Shown: piece after piece, positions 35,580-45,375 of the stretch | How the letters are laid out: each line of letters begins with the position of its first letter | How positions within the stretch are numbered: the first letter of the stretch is position 1 | From: Bacillus manliponensis | GTDB lineage: Bacteria > Bacillota > Bacilli > Bacillales > Bacillaceae_G | Reading direction: 5' to 3' | Length of the DNA: 64,000 nucleotides | Assembly (NCBI RefSeq): GCF_000712595.1 | Contig: NZ_JOTN01000016.1 | Span: 46,371-110,370, forward strand | Translations under genes and position numbers: made by a program | The notes under the pieces: model-generated | What the model saw: the letters and a program-made list of their open reading frames with translations, nothing else | Told to the model about the DNA's origin: nothing | Database searches by the model: none

Positions 35580-37916
35580 ATGATTGCTAGAATGCTAAAA
35601 AGCGATTTTTTAAGAAATAAAATAATCAACATCATTGTGTTTATTTTTATTATGTTATCTTCTTTATTGGTTGCAAGTGCTACTAATATTATGATAAATC
35701 TATCCAACGCGATGAATCATATGTTTGAGAAATCAAAATTACCACATTTTGTACAAATGCATACGGGTGAAATCAATCAAAAATTAATTGATGAGTTTGT
35801 CAGTGAAAATAAACTTGTAAAGGCGCAACAAACCGCTGAAATGATTAACATTGATAGCTCAGATTTGTTTTTTCATAATAAGAAACAACGACAGAATAAT
35901 AGTGTCATGGATAATAGTTTCGTGAAACAAAATTCTTCTTTTGATTTTTTACTTGGTTTAAACAATGAAGTAATAAATGTTTCGCAAGGTGAGATTGCTG
36001 TTCCAATCTATTATATGAAGAAAAATGATTTGCATATTGGTGATACAGTTTGGATTGCTAATCATGATTTTGAAATGAAATTTACAATAACGACATTTGT
36101 ACGTGATGCTCAAATGAATCCTTCCATTGTTAGTTCAAAACGATTTGTCATACATGATAAAGATTGGGAGGTGATAAAAGAAAACATAGGAGAAACTGAA
36201 TATCTTATTGAATTTCAATTAACAGATGTGAATAAAATAAATGTATTTGAAAGCATATATACCTCATCAAAACTACCTCAAACAGGAACTACAGTTACTT
36301 ATCCACTCTATAAAACATTAAATAGCGTAAGCGACGGTATTACAGTGTTACTTATTATCTTTATTAGTATATTACTAATGGGGATAGCTTTTCTTTGTAT
36401 CCGTTTTATTATCATTGCGACAATGGAAGAAGATTACCGGGAAATTGGTGTAATGAAGGGGATTGGTATTGCTAGTAAAGACATTCAAAAACTTTATGTC
36501 ACAAAATATATTATTTTAGCAGCAACTGCAACGATATGTGGTTATGTAATTTCATTATTTATAGACGAAATATTTACTGCAAATATTTCTTTGTACATGG
36601 GAACAGCGGAAAGAACAATGCTTGATTATAGCGGGTCGCTACTTAGTGCAATGATAGTTTTTATAACGGTTGTTGCATTTTGTAAATTTATATTAAGAAA
36701 GTTTCGGTACATTACTGTTGTAGAGGCGCTGAAGAAAGGAGAAACACCATATAGCGGAAGACATAGCAAATTTTTTAACGTGCATAAAAGTCAATTTTTT
36801 AACGTGAATCTATTACTTGGTTTAAAAGATGTATTTGAACGTTTTAAAACCTATAGCTTGTTAACTATGATCTTTATCATTTGTACCTTTGCGATGATCG
36901 TGCCGGTTAATGTTTTCAATACAGTACAATCTCCACAGTTTATTACGTATATGGGTGCTGGGAAAAGTGATATACGAATTGATTTACAGCATTCTGAAAA
37001 TGTAACAAATCGATTTCAAAGTACGATATCTTATATGGAACGTGACAAAGATGTAGAAAAATATACAGCGCTTATAACAAAGAGGTTTCAAGTATTCAAT
37101 GATGATGGTACCTATGAAAATATAAATGTAGAAATTGGTGATTTTACGGTGTTTCCTTTAAATTATGTAACAGGGGCGGCGCCAAAAAAGGAGAATGAAA
37201 TTGCACTTTCTTATATGAATGCAAAGCAATTTAAAAAGAATGTTGGGGATCAGTTAACACTTCTTGTAGATGGGGAGAAGACGGAATTCGTTGTATGCGG
37301 CATATACCAAGATATAACGAATGGCGGAAAAACAGCGAAAGCGTTGCTACACCACAATTCACATGATGCTTTATGGTATGTGGTACATGTAAATGTCTTA
37401 AAAGATGGAAGTGTTAATGAAAAAATAGCAGAATATGAAAAAGCTTTTCCTCTTGCAAAAGTAACAGGTATCGATGAATATGTTTCACAAACATTAGGAC
37501 CAATGATTCATCAATTAAAACTTGTTACGGTTTTGTCTATTATTATCTCTATTATAATAGCTGCACTTGTTACAGCTATGTTCTTTAAAATGTTAATTGC
37601 TAAGGATGCCTCCCAAATTGTAATTATGAAAAGTATCGGTTTTTCTTATAGTGATATTCGAATGCAGTACATTACACGTTCGCTTATTACGTTATGTATC
37701 GGAGTGATAATTGGGACGGTTCTTTCAAATACAGTTGGTCAATGGATTGTGAATGCACTAGGAGGGATGATAGGGGCTTCGAGTATGCAGTTTATTGTTA
37801 ACCCTTTAGAAACGTATGTAATATGTCCATTGTTACTTATTATAACAGTAATGACTATGACAATTATGAGTATTTCAGGATTTCAAAAGAATGATTTACA
37901 TGTGAAAGAAAGATAA
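35580..37916 (+). CDS. FtsX-like ABC transporter permease
   Basis: 778 residues with the MacB/FtsX-family layout: N-terminal helix (about 15-35), large extracytoplasmic domain, three helices around 255-375, a second extracytoplasmic domain, and three C-terminal helices (about 655-765). EIGVMKGIGIASKDIQKLYV and QIVIMKSIGFSYSDIRMQY are the two coupling-helix motifs of FtsX domains. GAGGAGGGA, 10 nt before ATG 35580, overlaps the end of the MFS frame. It pairs with the ATPase that follows 11 nt later. Confidence 0.87.
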   Translation: MIARMLKSDFLRNKIINIIVFIFIMLSSLLVASATNIMINLSNAMNHMFEKSKLPHFVQMHTGEINQKLIDEFVSENKLVKAQQTAEMINIDSSDLFFHNKKQRQNNSVMDNSFVKQNSSFDFLLGLNNEVINVSQGEIAVPIYYMKKNDLHIGDTVWIANHDFEMKFTITTFVRDAQMNPSIVSSKRFVIHDKDWEVIKENIGETEYLIEFQLTDVNKINVFESIYTSSKLPQTGTTVTYPLYKTLNSVSDGITVLLIIFISILLMGIAFLCIRFIIIATMEEDYREIGVMKGIGIASKDIQKLYVTKYIILAATATICGYVISLFIDEIFTANISLYMGTAERTMLDYSGSLLSAMIVFITVVAFCKFILRKFRYITVVEALKKGETPYSGRHSKFFNVHKSQFFNVNLLLGLKDVFERFKTYSLLTMIFIICTFAMIVPVNVFNTVQSPQFITYMGAGKSDIRIDLQHSENVTNRFQSTISYMERDKDVEKYTALITKRFQVFNDDGTYENINVEIGDFTVFPLNYVTGAAPKKENEIALSYMNAKQFKKNVGDQLTLLVDGEKTEFVVCGIYQDITNGGKTAKALLHHNSHDALWYVVHVNVLKDGSVNEKIAEYEKAFPLAKVTGIDEYVSQTLGPMIHQLKLVTVLSIIISIIIAALVTAMFFKMLIAKDASQIVIMKSIGFSYSDIRMQYITRSLITLCIGVIIGTVLSNTVGQWIVNALGGMIGASSMQFIVNPLETYVICPLLLIITVMTMTIMSISGFQKNDLHVKER

Positions 37917-37927
37917 GGGGGAGCAGA

Positions 37928-38695
37928 ATGAACTACATTTTAGAAATAAAGAATGTAAATAAAGTATATGAAATGAATAAAACAGAGAAGCACCATGTAT
38001 TAAAAAATATTAACCTTCAAATAGAAGAAGGAGAATTCATTGCTGTGATGGGCCCATCTGGATCCGGTAAGTCAACTTTATTATATACAATTGGTGGTAT
38101 GGATAGTGTCACTTCAGGACGCGTTATATTTGATGGGGAAGAAATTTCTGTTATGCAAGAGGAAAAGTTATCGAATTTGCGTTTAAATAAGATGGGATTT
38201 ATCTTTCAGCAAAGCAGTCTATTAAAAAATTTAACTCTCTTAGATAATATTATTTTGCCAGGATTTATGGCAAAAGCAGAAAGCAGAAGACAGATTAATC
38301 AAAAAGCAAGTGAGCTAATGAAGAAAATGCATATTGCAGAGTTAGCGACTCGGAATATAACTGAAGCATCTGGAGGACAATTACAACGGGTTTCCATTTG
38401 CCGAGCGCTTATAAACAATCCAAGTATGATTTTTGGAGATGAACCAACCGGTGCATTAAATTCAGCAGCAACGAATGAAGTAATGGAGATTTTAACTCAT
38501 ATCAATCAATTGGGGACTACAATTATGCTAGTAACACATGATGCAAAAGTAGCGGCAAAAGCGGATCGAGTCTTTTTTATGGTTGATGGAGAAATTATCG
38601 CTGAAAAGTATTTCGGGAAGTATGGGAAACAAAAAGAGGATGTACAAATACGGGAAGGAAGGCTTTTAAGTTGGCTATCCGAATTAGGGTTTTAA
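37928..38695 (+). CDS. ABC transporter ATP-binding protein (MacB/LolD type)
   Basis: 255 residues: Walker A GPSGSGKST near residue 43, Q-loop GFIFQQSSLLKNLT, signature ASGGQLQRVSICRAL near 150, Walker B MIFGDEPTGALN near 172, and switch His in LVTHDAKVA. This is the standard partner of FtsX-type permeases that export peptides or lipids, or move substrates across the envelope. AAGGGGGAGCAG precedes the ATG. It should be under the TetR operator at 34618. Confidence 0.92.
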   Translation: MNYILEIKNVNKVYEMNKTEKHHVLKNINLQIEEGEFIAVMGPSGSGKSTLLYTIGGMDSVTSGRVIFDGEEISVMQEEKLSNLRLNKMGFIFQQSSLLKNLTLLDNIILPGFMAKAESRRQINQKASELMKKMHIAELATRNITEASGGQLQRVSICRALINNPSMIFGDEPTGALNSAATNEVMEILTHINQLGTTIMLVTHDAKVAAKADRVFFMVDGEIIAEKYFGKYGKQKEDVQIREGRLLSWLSELGF

Positions 38696-38705
38696 CCTTT
38701 TAAGA

Positions 38706-38750
38706 GAAAGCAGGACAAAAGCGTTCATTTAGGCGTTTTTGTCCTGTTTC
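38706..38750 (+). terminator. Rho-independent terminator
   Basis: GAAAGCAGGACAAAAGCG / CGTTTTTGTCCTGTTTC stem with an 11-nt loop. It ends the TetR-regulated operon. The following 235 bp to the permease gene show no gene, T-box or riboswitch pattern I can recognise. Confidence 0.8.
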
Positions 38751-38985
38751 AACAATAAAAGTGCATCTTTATCAGCGGGTGAAATTCGTGGAGTAATTGT
38801 ATTTTTCTGATAAATCAGTTAATATAAAATAAGTAATTTTATAATCTTTTAACGAAAGTGAGGAGTGCTGTTACAGAAAGATTAACAACTGACGTGTGCT
38901 TCGCTATTTAGAGAAAACATAGGTGTTGTACTATGAAATCTTGCTTAGAAATTCTACTATTTATAGTATCAAAGGGGGAAATGAA

Positions 38986-40377
38986 GTGGCAGATAAAGAG
39001 CTAAAAAGAGGTTTGGAAGCACGTCATATTCAAATGATTGCTCTAGGTGGTACAATTGGTGTTGGTTTATTTATGGGTTCAGCCAGTACCATTAAATGGA
39101 CAGGGCCGTCAGTTATGCTTGCTTATGCAATCGCAGGGATTTTTATATTTTTAATTATGCGTGCAATGGGAGAAATGTTGTATGTAGAGCCAGGTACAGG
39201 TTCATTTGCTACATTTGGTCATAAATATATCCATCCACTTGCAGGTTATATAACTGCATGGAGTTATTGGTTTCAGTGGGTTATTGTTGGAATGGCAGAA
39301 ATTATAGCTGTTGGAGCTTATATGCAATATTGGTTCCCAGATTTACCAACTTGGATACCTGGTATTATTGCAATGGTAATTCTCGGTGCAGCAAACTTTA
39401 TTTCTGTTAAATTATTTGGTGAATTTGAATTTTGGTTTGCGATGATTAAAATTGTGACGATTGTGCTCATGATTATTGCGGGCTTTGGCCTTATTTTCTT
39501 TGGACTTGGTAACGGAGGTAATGCAATTGGATTATCGAATCTTTGGGAAAATGGCGGATTCTTTACAGGTGGTTTATCAGGCTTCTTCTTTGCTTTATCT
39601 CTAGTTGTTGCAGCCTATCAAGGTGTTGAATTGATAGGGATTGCAGCTGGCGAAGCAAAAAATCCGAAAAAAACGTTAACGAGAGCAATTCAAAGTACAA
39701 TTTGGCGTATTTTAATTTTTTATATCGGTGCGATTTTTGTAATTGTAACCGTTTACCCTTGGGATCAATTAAGCGCTATTGGTAGTCCGTTTGTGGCGAC
39801 ATTTGCGAAAATTGGAATTACCGCAGCTGCTGGATTAATTAACTTTGTTGTTATTACAGCAGCAATGTCTGGCTGTAACAGCGGTATTTACGGTGCAGGA
39901 CGTATGCTTTATACATTAGGAATGAACGGACAAGCGCCAAAATCCTTTGCGAAAGTTTCTCGTAACGGTGTACCTTTATTTGGTACAATCGGTGTACTAA
40001 TTGGTTTAGCAATTGGTGTGTTCTTAAGTTATATCGCACCGGAAAATTTATTTGTACATGTATACAGTGCAAGTGTACTGCCAGGAATGGTTCCATGGTT
40101 TGTTATTTTAATTAGTCAAATCCAGTTTAGGAAAGCAAAAGGAGCTAACATGAACAATCATCCATTTAAAATGCCATTTGCACCTTTTACAAACTATTTA
40201 ACAATTGGCTTTTTAATTATGGTATTAATCGGTATGTGGTTTAACGATGATACACGAGTTTCTCTTATGGTTGGAGTTGCTTTCTTAGTACTTGTTGTTA
40301 TTAGTTTTTATGTTTTGGGCCTAGGGAAACAAAACCAAGCTCATACGCAACAAGAAGATAAAGTTGCTATTCGATAG
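38986..40377 (+). CDS. APC-family amino acid permease (AapA/CycA-like)
   Basis: 463 residues with 12 helices and the AAT-family landmarks: [20 protein letters not shown] in helix 1, [20 protein letters not shown] after helix 2, and [28 protein letters not shown] near residue 205. It resembles D-serine/alanine/glycine or aromatic amino acid permeases; substrate is not certain. Start is GTG 38986, 5-7 nt after AAAGGGGGAAA. It is monocistronic. Confidence 0.88.
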   Translation: MADKELKRGLEARHIQMIALGGTIGVGLFMGSASTIKWTGPSVMLAYAIAGIFIFLIMRAMGEMLYVEPGTGSFATFGHKYIHPLAGYITAWSYWFQWVIVGMAEIIAVGAYMQYWFPDLPTWIPGIIAMVILGAANFISVKLFGEFEFWFAMIKIVTIVLMIIAGFGLIFFGLGNGGNAIGLSNLWENGGFFTGGLSGFFFALSLVVAAYQGVELIGIAAGEAKNPKKTLTRAIQSTIWRILIFYIGAIFVIVTVYPWDQLSAIGSPFVATFAKIGITAAAGLINFVVITAAMSGCNSGIYGAGRMLYTLGMNGQAPKSFAKVSRNGVPLFGTIGVLIGLAIGVFLSYIAPENLFVHVYSASVLPGMVPWFVILISQIQFRKAKGANMNNHPFKMPFAPFTNYLTIGFLIMVLIGMWFNDDTRVSLMVGVAFLVLVVISFYVLGLGKQNQAHTQQEDKVAIR

Positions 40378-40397
40378 ATTAATGTTAGAAATGGCCA

Positions 40398-40555
40398 TTT
40401 ATCCCGCATTAATGGGCTGTAAGACTTCCACCTCAAAACTTAAGAGGAGCGAAGAAGTTTAGGTGGAAGATAAACAGCTCGTAAATGCCCGATTCGTTCA
40501 ACTAACAATCAGTGGGGGATGGAGAAAACCCCCGCTGATTGAAGTTTCACCTTAT
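40398..40555 (+). repeat. bcr1-type repeat element, full length (copy E)
   Basis: 158 bp, left flank TTTAT, right flank mutated to CTTAT. The second stem shows a paired change relative to other copies (CTTCCACCT with AGGTGGAAG). The third region is the GTTCAACTAACAA subtype. It lies between the permease gene and the next terminator. Confidence 0.85.
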
Positions 40556-40559
40556 ATAA

Positions 40560-40593
40560 AAGGGCACGTGAATAAACCTTTCACGTGCTTTTT
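40560..40593 (+). terminator. Rho-independent terminator downstream of bcr1 copy E
   Basis: GCACGTGAA / TTCACGTGC stem (40564-40572, 40580-40588), 7-nt loop, then TTTTT. It probably belongs to the permease gene and was separated from it by the repeat insertion. Confidence 0.85.
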
Positions 40594-40622
40594 CATTCTA
40601 TAGGTTTAAAGGGGGAAATAGT

Positions 40623-41249
40623 ATGCTACATAAAAATGTAATTAAAACAGAAGAAGAATTACGTTCGATTGTTGGTTATCCAAGTGAACTAGTAGAAAAT
40701 AAGGTGATTACATATTTAGATCATCATTGCATTGATTTCATTTCAAAATCACCATTTTTAATGATATCTACTTCTGACAAAGATGGATTTTGTGATGTTT
40801 CACCACGAGGAGACCGTCCAGGATTTGTTCTTGTATTAAATAAAAAACAACTTGTTATACCAGAAAGGCCCGGTAATAAAAGAATGGATTCATTGCGAAA
40901 TATTTTATCAAACTCGAAAGTAGGCCTACTTTTTATTATCCCGGGACTTGGGGAAACTTTACGGATTAATGGCCGTGCAACGATTGTAAAGAATGATGAA
41001 ATACTTGAGAAAATGGCCGTGAAAGGTAAAAATCCACTTCTAGGTATTGGTGTAGAAGTAGAGGAATGTTTCATTCACTGTGCAAAAGCTTTTAAACGAT
41101 CTGGTCTATGGGAAATGGATACTTGGGCGAACAAAGATACTTTACCTTTTGCTTCTAAAATATTATTTGAACATGCGAAGCTTCCTAATAGTAGTGTAGA
41201 GTCTATTCAAGAAAGACTTGATGAAAGTTATAGTAAAAGGTTATATTGA
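40623..41249 (+). CDS. PPOX-class FMN-dependent flavoprotein (MSMEG_1061-like)
   Basis: 208 residues of the pyridoxamine-phosphate-oxidase-like split barrel. Seen: FLMISTSDKDGFCDVSPRGDRPG near residue 48 (FMN-phosphate binding), RMDSLRNIL and VGLLFIIPGLGETLRINGRATI near 105. The C-terminal ECFIHCAKAFKRSGLW completes the MSMEG_1061-type pattern. Specific substrate is unknown. AAAGGGGG precedes the ATG. Confidence 0.83.
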   Translation: MLHKNVIKTEEELRSIVGYPSELVENKVITYLDHHCIDFISKSPFLMISTSDKDGFCDVSPRGDRPGFVLVLNKKQLVIPERPGNKRMDSLRNILSNSKVGLLFIIPGLGETLRINGRATIVKNDEILEKMAVKGKNPLLGIGVEVEECFIHCAKAFKRSGLWEMDTWANKDTLPFASKILFEHAKLPNSSVESIQERLDESYSKRLY

Positions 41250-41274
41250 GCAAATAAGTATTATGAATGAAAGT

Positions 41275-41380
41275 TTTATCCCGCATTAACGGGCTATAAT
41301 ACTTCCACCTTAAAACTTAAGAAAAGGCGAAGAAGTTTAGGTGGGAGATGAAGCCCCCACTGATTAAAGTTTCAGTTTAT
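41275..41380 (+). repeat. bcr1-type element, 106-bp internally deleted derivative (copy F)
   Basis: TTTAT at both edges. The first and second stems are intact, then GGGAGATG joins directly to the distal CCCCCACTGATT part, removing the third stem and half of the fourth. It lies just upstream of the pullulanase control region. Confidence 0.8.
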
Positions 41381-41404
41381 TTTTTGAATTTTTTTATTTT
41401 ATAA

Positions 41405-41418
41405 TGAAAACGCTTTCG
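41405..41418 (+). promoter_or_regulatory. cre site (CcpA catabolite repression) before the pullulanase gene
   Basis: TGAAAACGCTTTCG matches the TGWAANCGNTNWCA consensus except the last base; the complementary strand also matches at 13 of 14. It lies 57 nt before the start codon and next to a TATAAT-like hexamer at 41427, so repression by glucose is expected. Confidence 0.7.
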
Positions 41419-41474
41419 TTATCTTGTATAATAATTTTGAATTCACTATTTGGGGATGAAGGGGAGGAATCAGT

Positions 41475-44363
41475 ATGGACAAGAAAAAGCTTAGGAAATC
41501 ATTATCTATTTTTTTAAGTGTAATTTTATTTTTTACACTTTTTTTGACAAATTCAATGCAAACGTTTGCGAATGAAACTGTTAAAGTAAAGATTCATTAT
41601 CAACCTGGAAAGGATAATGAAAAGGATTGGAATGTTTGGGTTTGGCCTGAAGGAAAAGAGGGAAAAACGTATTCATTTACAGGTGAGGATAAGTTTGGGA
41701 AATATGTTGAAATAGAAATTGCTGAGGGCGTAGACCGAGTAGGTTTTATTGTAAAGACAGATAGTTGGGAAAAAGACGGTGGTGATAGATGGATTGAAAT
41801 TGAGAATGGTGAAGGAGAAGTATGGGTAAAATCAGGTGATTCTAATACATATACAACATCACCAGATGGTCCTGAAGAGTTACCATCCTATAAAAATATT
41901 AATCTTAAAATTCATTATTCGCGTTATGATGGTAATTATAACGATTGGAATTTGTGGATTTGGCCTGAGGGAAAAGAAGGACAAGCTGTTTCCTTTACGG
42001 AAGAAGATGAGTATGGAAAAGTTGCGAACATACAACTAGAAAGTGCTGAAGGAATACAAAAGGTTGGTTTTATCGTTCGAAAAAGTTTAGCTGAAAATGA
42101 ATGGGCATATCAAGAATTCGGAGAGCGATACATTACAAAGTTTAATAAAGATGGCTCAGCTGAAATTTGGCTATCACAAGGAATGAAGGGCGTTTACTAT
42201 GATCGTGATAAAGTGAAGAACAAGCCAGAAATTAAAAGAGCCTCTATTGATAACGTAAATGAAATTACAGTTGAGACGAATATTCCGTTTTCATTAAAAG
42301 AATATGAAAACGCGGGTATTACAGTGGAAGGTACGGAAATTACAGAAGTTGTACCATATAATAAAGCTGACGGAGATGTAACGAATAAAGTTCGTATTAT
42401 TACGAAAGAACCGTTAGATTTTACGAAATCATATACGGTTTCAAAGGAGTTTTACGGGAGTGAAAATACAGAAATCGGTGCTGTCGTTCGTACACCTGAA
42501 TTTGATAACGCGTTTTATTATGAGGGAACAGATTTAGGGAACAACTATTCAAAACGAAAGACATCATTCCGAGTATGGGCACCAACTGCTAGTGAAGTGA
42601 AGTTGGTTACATATCATACATGGGATGCGGCAGAAGGAACTGAAGTAACGATGGAGAAGTCCGAAAAGGGAACTTGGATTGCTGAGAAAACGGGTGACCA
42701 ACACGGGTTAATTTATACATATAAAGTGAAAATAGGCGACACATGGAACGAGGCAGTAGACCCGTATGTAAGAGCAGTTACTGTAAATGGAAATAAAGGG
42801 GTTGTTGTTGATTTAAAACGTACAAATCCAAAAAAATGGACAGCAAAAAAGCCAAAACTGAAAAATCCTGAAGATTCGATTATTTATGAAACACATGTAA
42901 GAGATTTATCTATCGCGCCAGATAGCGGTATTAAAAATAAAGGGAAGTTTCTCGGCGTAGCTGAAACAGGAACAACAGGACCAAACCGTGTGAAAACGGG
43001 TTTAAATCATATAAAAGATTTAGGGATTACACACGTACAATTTATACCAATCTATGACTATGCGACGGTTGACGAAACAAAACTAAATGAGCCGCAATAT
43101 AACTGGGGTTATGATCCGAAGAACTATAATGCACCAGAGGGTTCGTATTCTACAAATCCGTATGAGCCGACAACTCGCATTCTTGAATTGAAGAAAATGA
43201 TACAAACATTACATGATAATGATTTACGCATGATTATGGATGTTGTATATAACCACGTCTATACGGTGAATGAATCGAACTTCAATAAGATTGTTCCAGG
43301 ATACTTCTTCCGTTATAACGAAGATGGAACGTTAGCGAATGGAACAGGTGTCGGAAATGATACAGCATCAGAACGAAAGATGATGCGAAAATTCATTGTA
43401 GATTCAGTAACATACTGGGCAACAGAATACAATATAGACGGTTTCCGTTTTGATTTAATGGGCATTCATGATGTAGAAACAATGAATGAAGTACGTCAAG
43501 CATTATATAAAATTGATCCTACAATTATTGTGTTTGGAGAAGGCTGGGATTTAGGTACGCCGCTAGACCCGCAACAAAAAGCAAATCAAAAAAATGCATT
43601 AAAAATGAATGGTATAGGTCATTTTAATGATAGTATTCGTGACTCTTTAAAAGGAAGTGTATTTGAAGATAAAGATAATGGATTTGTGAATGGAAACGTT
43701 ACTAAATTACAACAAATTCAGTCAGGGGTTATAGCTGAAATGAATAGCGGTAATTACAATGATCCAGAGCAAGTAATTACTTACGTAGAAGCACACGATA
43801 ATCACACGCTTTGGGATAAATTACTACTGACAAATAATGAAGCAGACGAGATAACAAGAAAACAAATGCACAAGCTAGCGTCTTCAATCGTTTTAACTTC
43901 TCAAGGCATACCATTTATTCATGCGGGACAAGAGTTTATGAGAACAAAGGGAGGGGATCATAATAGTTATAGATCGCCCGATTCAGTGAATCAAATGGAC
44001 TGGAAACGCCGTGTGATGTACAACGATGAAGTCGAGTATATGAAAGGGCTTATCGAGCTACGTAAAAAGTACCCAGCACTTCGTTTAACAACAAAAGAAG
44101 ACATACAAAATAACGTGAAATTCATTGATGCTCCGCAGCAGACTGTAGCTTATACAGTACAACAAGGGAGAAAGAAGCGTGGACAACTTGTAGTGATTCA
44201 TAATGCTAACAATGAATCGATTGAAATGAAACTACCAGAAGAGGGTGTTTGGAAGCTACTTGTTAATGGAGAAGAAGCTGGTACGAAAAGTATCATGAAA
44301 GTAAAAGGTGATTCTGTGCAAGTATCACCGCTTAGTACTTTTGTGCTTGTAAGAATAAAATAG
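41475..44363 (+). CDS. pulA: secreted type I pullulanase
   Basis: 962 residues. Signal peptide about 1-32 ending at TFA-NE. Two tandem CBM41 starch-binding modules (about 34-130 and 142-245: KVKIHYQPGKDNEKDWNVWVW and NLKIHYSRYDGNYNDWNLWIW), a linker domain, a CBM48-like module around 355-450 and a GH13 barrel. Pullulanase signature YNWGYDP is near residue 541; DVVYNHVY, GFRFDLMGIHD (nucleophile near 660), VFGEGWD (acid near 688) and VEAHDNHTLWD follow. It debranches alpha-1,6 links of pullulan/starch outside the cell. GGGGAGGAA precedes the ATG; a cre site and strong terminator flank it. Confidence 0.95.
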   Translation: MDKKKLRKSLSIFLSVILFFTLFLTNSMQTFANETVKVKIHYQPGKDNEKDWNVWVWPEGKEGKTYSFTGEDKFGKYVEIEIAEGVDRVGFIVKTDSWEKDGGDRWIEIENGEGEVWVKSGDSNTYTTSPDGPEELPSYKNINLKIHYSRYDGNYNDWNLWIWPEGKEGQAVSFTEEDEYGKVANIQLESAEGIQKVGFIVRKSLAENEWAYQEFGERYITKFNKDGSAEIWLSQGMKGVYYDRDKVKNKPEIKRASIDNVNEITVETNIPFSLKEYENAGITVEGTEITEVVPYNKADGDVTNKVRIITKEPLDFTKSYTVSKEFYGSENTEIGAVVRTPEFDNAFYYEGTDLGNNYSKRKTSFRVWAPTASEVKLVTYHTWDAAEGTEVTMEKSEKGTWIAEKTGDQHGLIYTYKVKIGDTWNEAVDPYVRAVTVNGNKGVVVDLKRTNPKKWTAKKPKLKNPEDSIIYETHVRDLSIAPDSGIKNKGKFLGVAETGTTGPNRVKTGLNHIKDLGITHVQFIPIYDYATVDETKLNEPQYNWGYDPKNYNAPEGSYSTNPYEPTTRILELKKMIQTLHDNDLRMIMDVVYNHVYTVNESNFNKIVPGYFFRYNEDGTLANGTGVGNDTASERKMMRKFIVDSVTYWATEYNIDGFRFDLMGIHDVETMNEVRQALYKIDPTIIVFGEGWDLGTPLDPQQKANQKNALKMNGIGHFNDSIRDSLKGSVFEDKDNGFVNGNVTKLQQIQSGVIAEMNSGNYNDPEQVITYVEAHDNHTLWDKLLLTNNEADEITRKQMHKLASSIVLTSQGIPFIHAGQEFMRTKGGDHNSYRSPDSVNQMDWKRRVMYNDEVEYMKGLIELRKKYPALRLTTKEDIQNNVKFIDAPQQTVAYTVQQGRKKRGQLVVIHNANNESIEMKLPEEGVWKLLVNGEEAGTKSIMKVKGDSVQVSPLSTFVLVRIK

Positions 44364-44370
44364 TATGAAT

Positions 44371-44416
44371 AAAAGGTGCCTCATAGTCGAAATTTCGACT
44401 ATGAGGCATCTTTTTT
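44371..44416. terminator. strong bidirectional terminator
   Basis: GATGCCTCATAGTCGAAATT-type self-complementary stem: AAAAGGTGCCTCATAGTCGA pairs with TCGACTATGAGGCATCTTTT, one G-U pair and a 4-nt loop, then T-run. It separates the convergent pullulanase and hydrolase genes. Confidence 0.93.
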
Positions 44417-44421
44417 GAAGG

Positions 44422-45255
44422 TTAATCTCGCCCAGCTTGAACTAATTTATGTGCAACCATTTTTGGTTTTACATGAAATGGTGTCATGTGGTCTCCTTTT
44501 GCTGTGATTAAGCGGAATAGTCCAAGTCTACTAGACATATGAGGATGCCAGCTATATTCTTCACCTTGCGGAACAGCAATATCTTCTGTTAAGTAGAAAT
44601 AACTTTTTGGAATTTTAAGTTGATAAAATTTTGTAAGATCTAGCCTTTCAAAAAGTGGTCCCGCAGGTTCAGGAGTAACTGTTGCGTATACCTTTTTTGC
44701 CAATGTTAAGTCAGCTGTATTCATAAAGGTTTCCCGCCAAATTGGAAATGGTAATTGAATAGTTTTATTTTTAGACTCTCTTGCTAGCTTTCTCCAAAGG
44801 GTTTGGCCTTCTTTTGGAATTTGATCAGCTGTACTTTGTCCATTTTTCACAACAAAGGCATCCATAAATACAAGTCTACGAATGCGATCGGGTACTTGTT
44901 CTGCAACTTTCGAAATAACAGTGCCACCAAAGCTGTGTCCAACAAGAACAAAGTTTTTAATGTTCTTGTCTTTAATGTAATCAACAACTGACTTCACATA
45001 GTCTGCATGTTTGACTGCTTTATTCGTATCTTGGCCATGTCCTGAAAGATTTGGGGTATGTACCGTGTGTCCCATGTTTCGGAGTTCTTGAGCGGTTTTA
45101 TCCCAGTAACTTGCATCACCCCAAGCTCCGTGAATTAAGACAAAAGTAATTGGCTCTTCACTATTTGTTACCGTCTCAGCTTTTGCTGGTGAAAGTAGTG
45201 ATAAATTGATGAGTAAGACAAGCAAGGCGAACGCTAATTTTTTAAATCTTTTCAT
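44422..45255 (-). CDS. secreted alpha/beta hydrolase
   Basis: 277 residues with signal peptide about 1-26 (basic MKRFKK, hydrophobic core, SPAKA-E cleavage). The alpha/beta fold shows LIHGAWGDASYWD (oxyanion) near residue 41, nucleophile elbow LVGHSFGGTV near 104, and catalytic histidine in ITAKGDHMTPF near the C-terminus. It resembles salicylate-esterase/EstC-like hydrolases; substrate is unknown. AGGAGGTT precedes the ATG. It is monocistronic. Confidence 0.85.
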   Translation of the reverse strand: MKRFKKLAFALLVLLINLSLLSPAKAETVTNSEEPITFVLIHGAWGDASYWDKTAQELRNMGHTVHTPNLSGHGQDTNKAVKHADYVKSVVDYIKDKNIKNFVLVGHSFGGTVISKVAEQVPDRIRRLVFMDAFVVKNGQSTADQIPKEGQTLWRKLARESKNKTIQLPFPIWRETFMNTADLTLAKKVYATVTPEPAGPLFERLDLTKFYQLKIPKSYFYLTEDIAVPQGEEYSWHPHMSSRLGLFRLITAKGDHMTPFHVKPKMVAHKLVQAGRD

Positions 45256-45323
45256 ACAATAACCTCCTTATGTTATTTGTTGAACAAGCTACTCAGTAAG
45301 TAGAGTTTCATTTTAATTATGTT

Positions 45324-45358
45324 TTTATCCCACTATTTGCGGGATGTAAGACTCCCTG
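45324..45358 (+). repeat. bcr1 left-end remnant
   Basis: TTTATCCCACTATTTGCGGG followed by ATGTAAGACTCCC: the left terminus and first hairpin of the element only. It stops about 18 bp before the IS3 remnant, suggesting later events removed the rest. Confidence 0.65.
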
Positions 45359-45375
45359 GAGTTAGTATAGTCATA

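Noticed and set aside
38751-38985. Possible riboswitch or T-box leader before the amino acid permease
   Set aside because: No T-box sequence (AGGGTGGNACCGCG), specifier loop or lysine/glycine riboswitch motif could be found, and no terminator lies before the start codon.
45299-45320. A further bcr1 right end just before the left-end remnant
   Set aside because: AGAGTTTCATTTTAATTAT resembles the right terminus only loosely and lacks the TTTAT edge.
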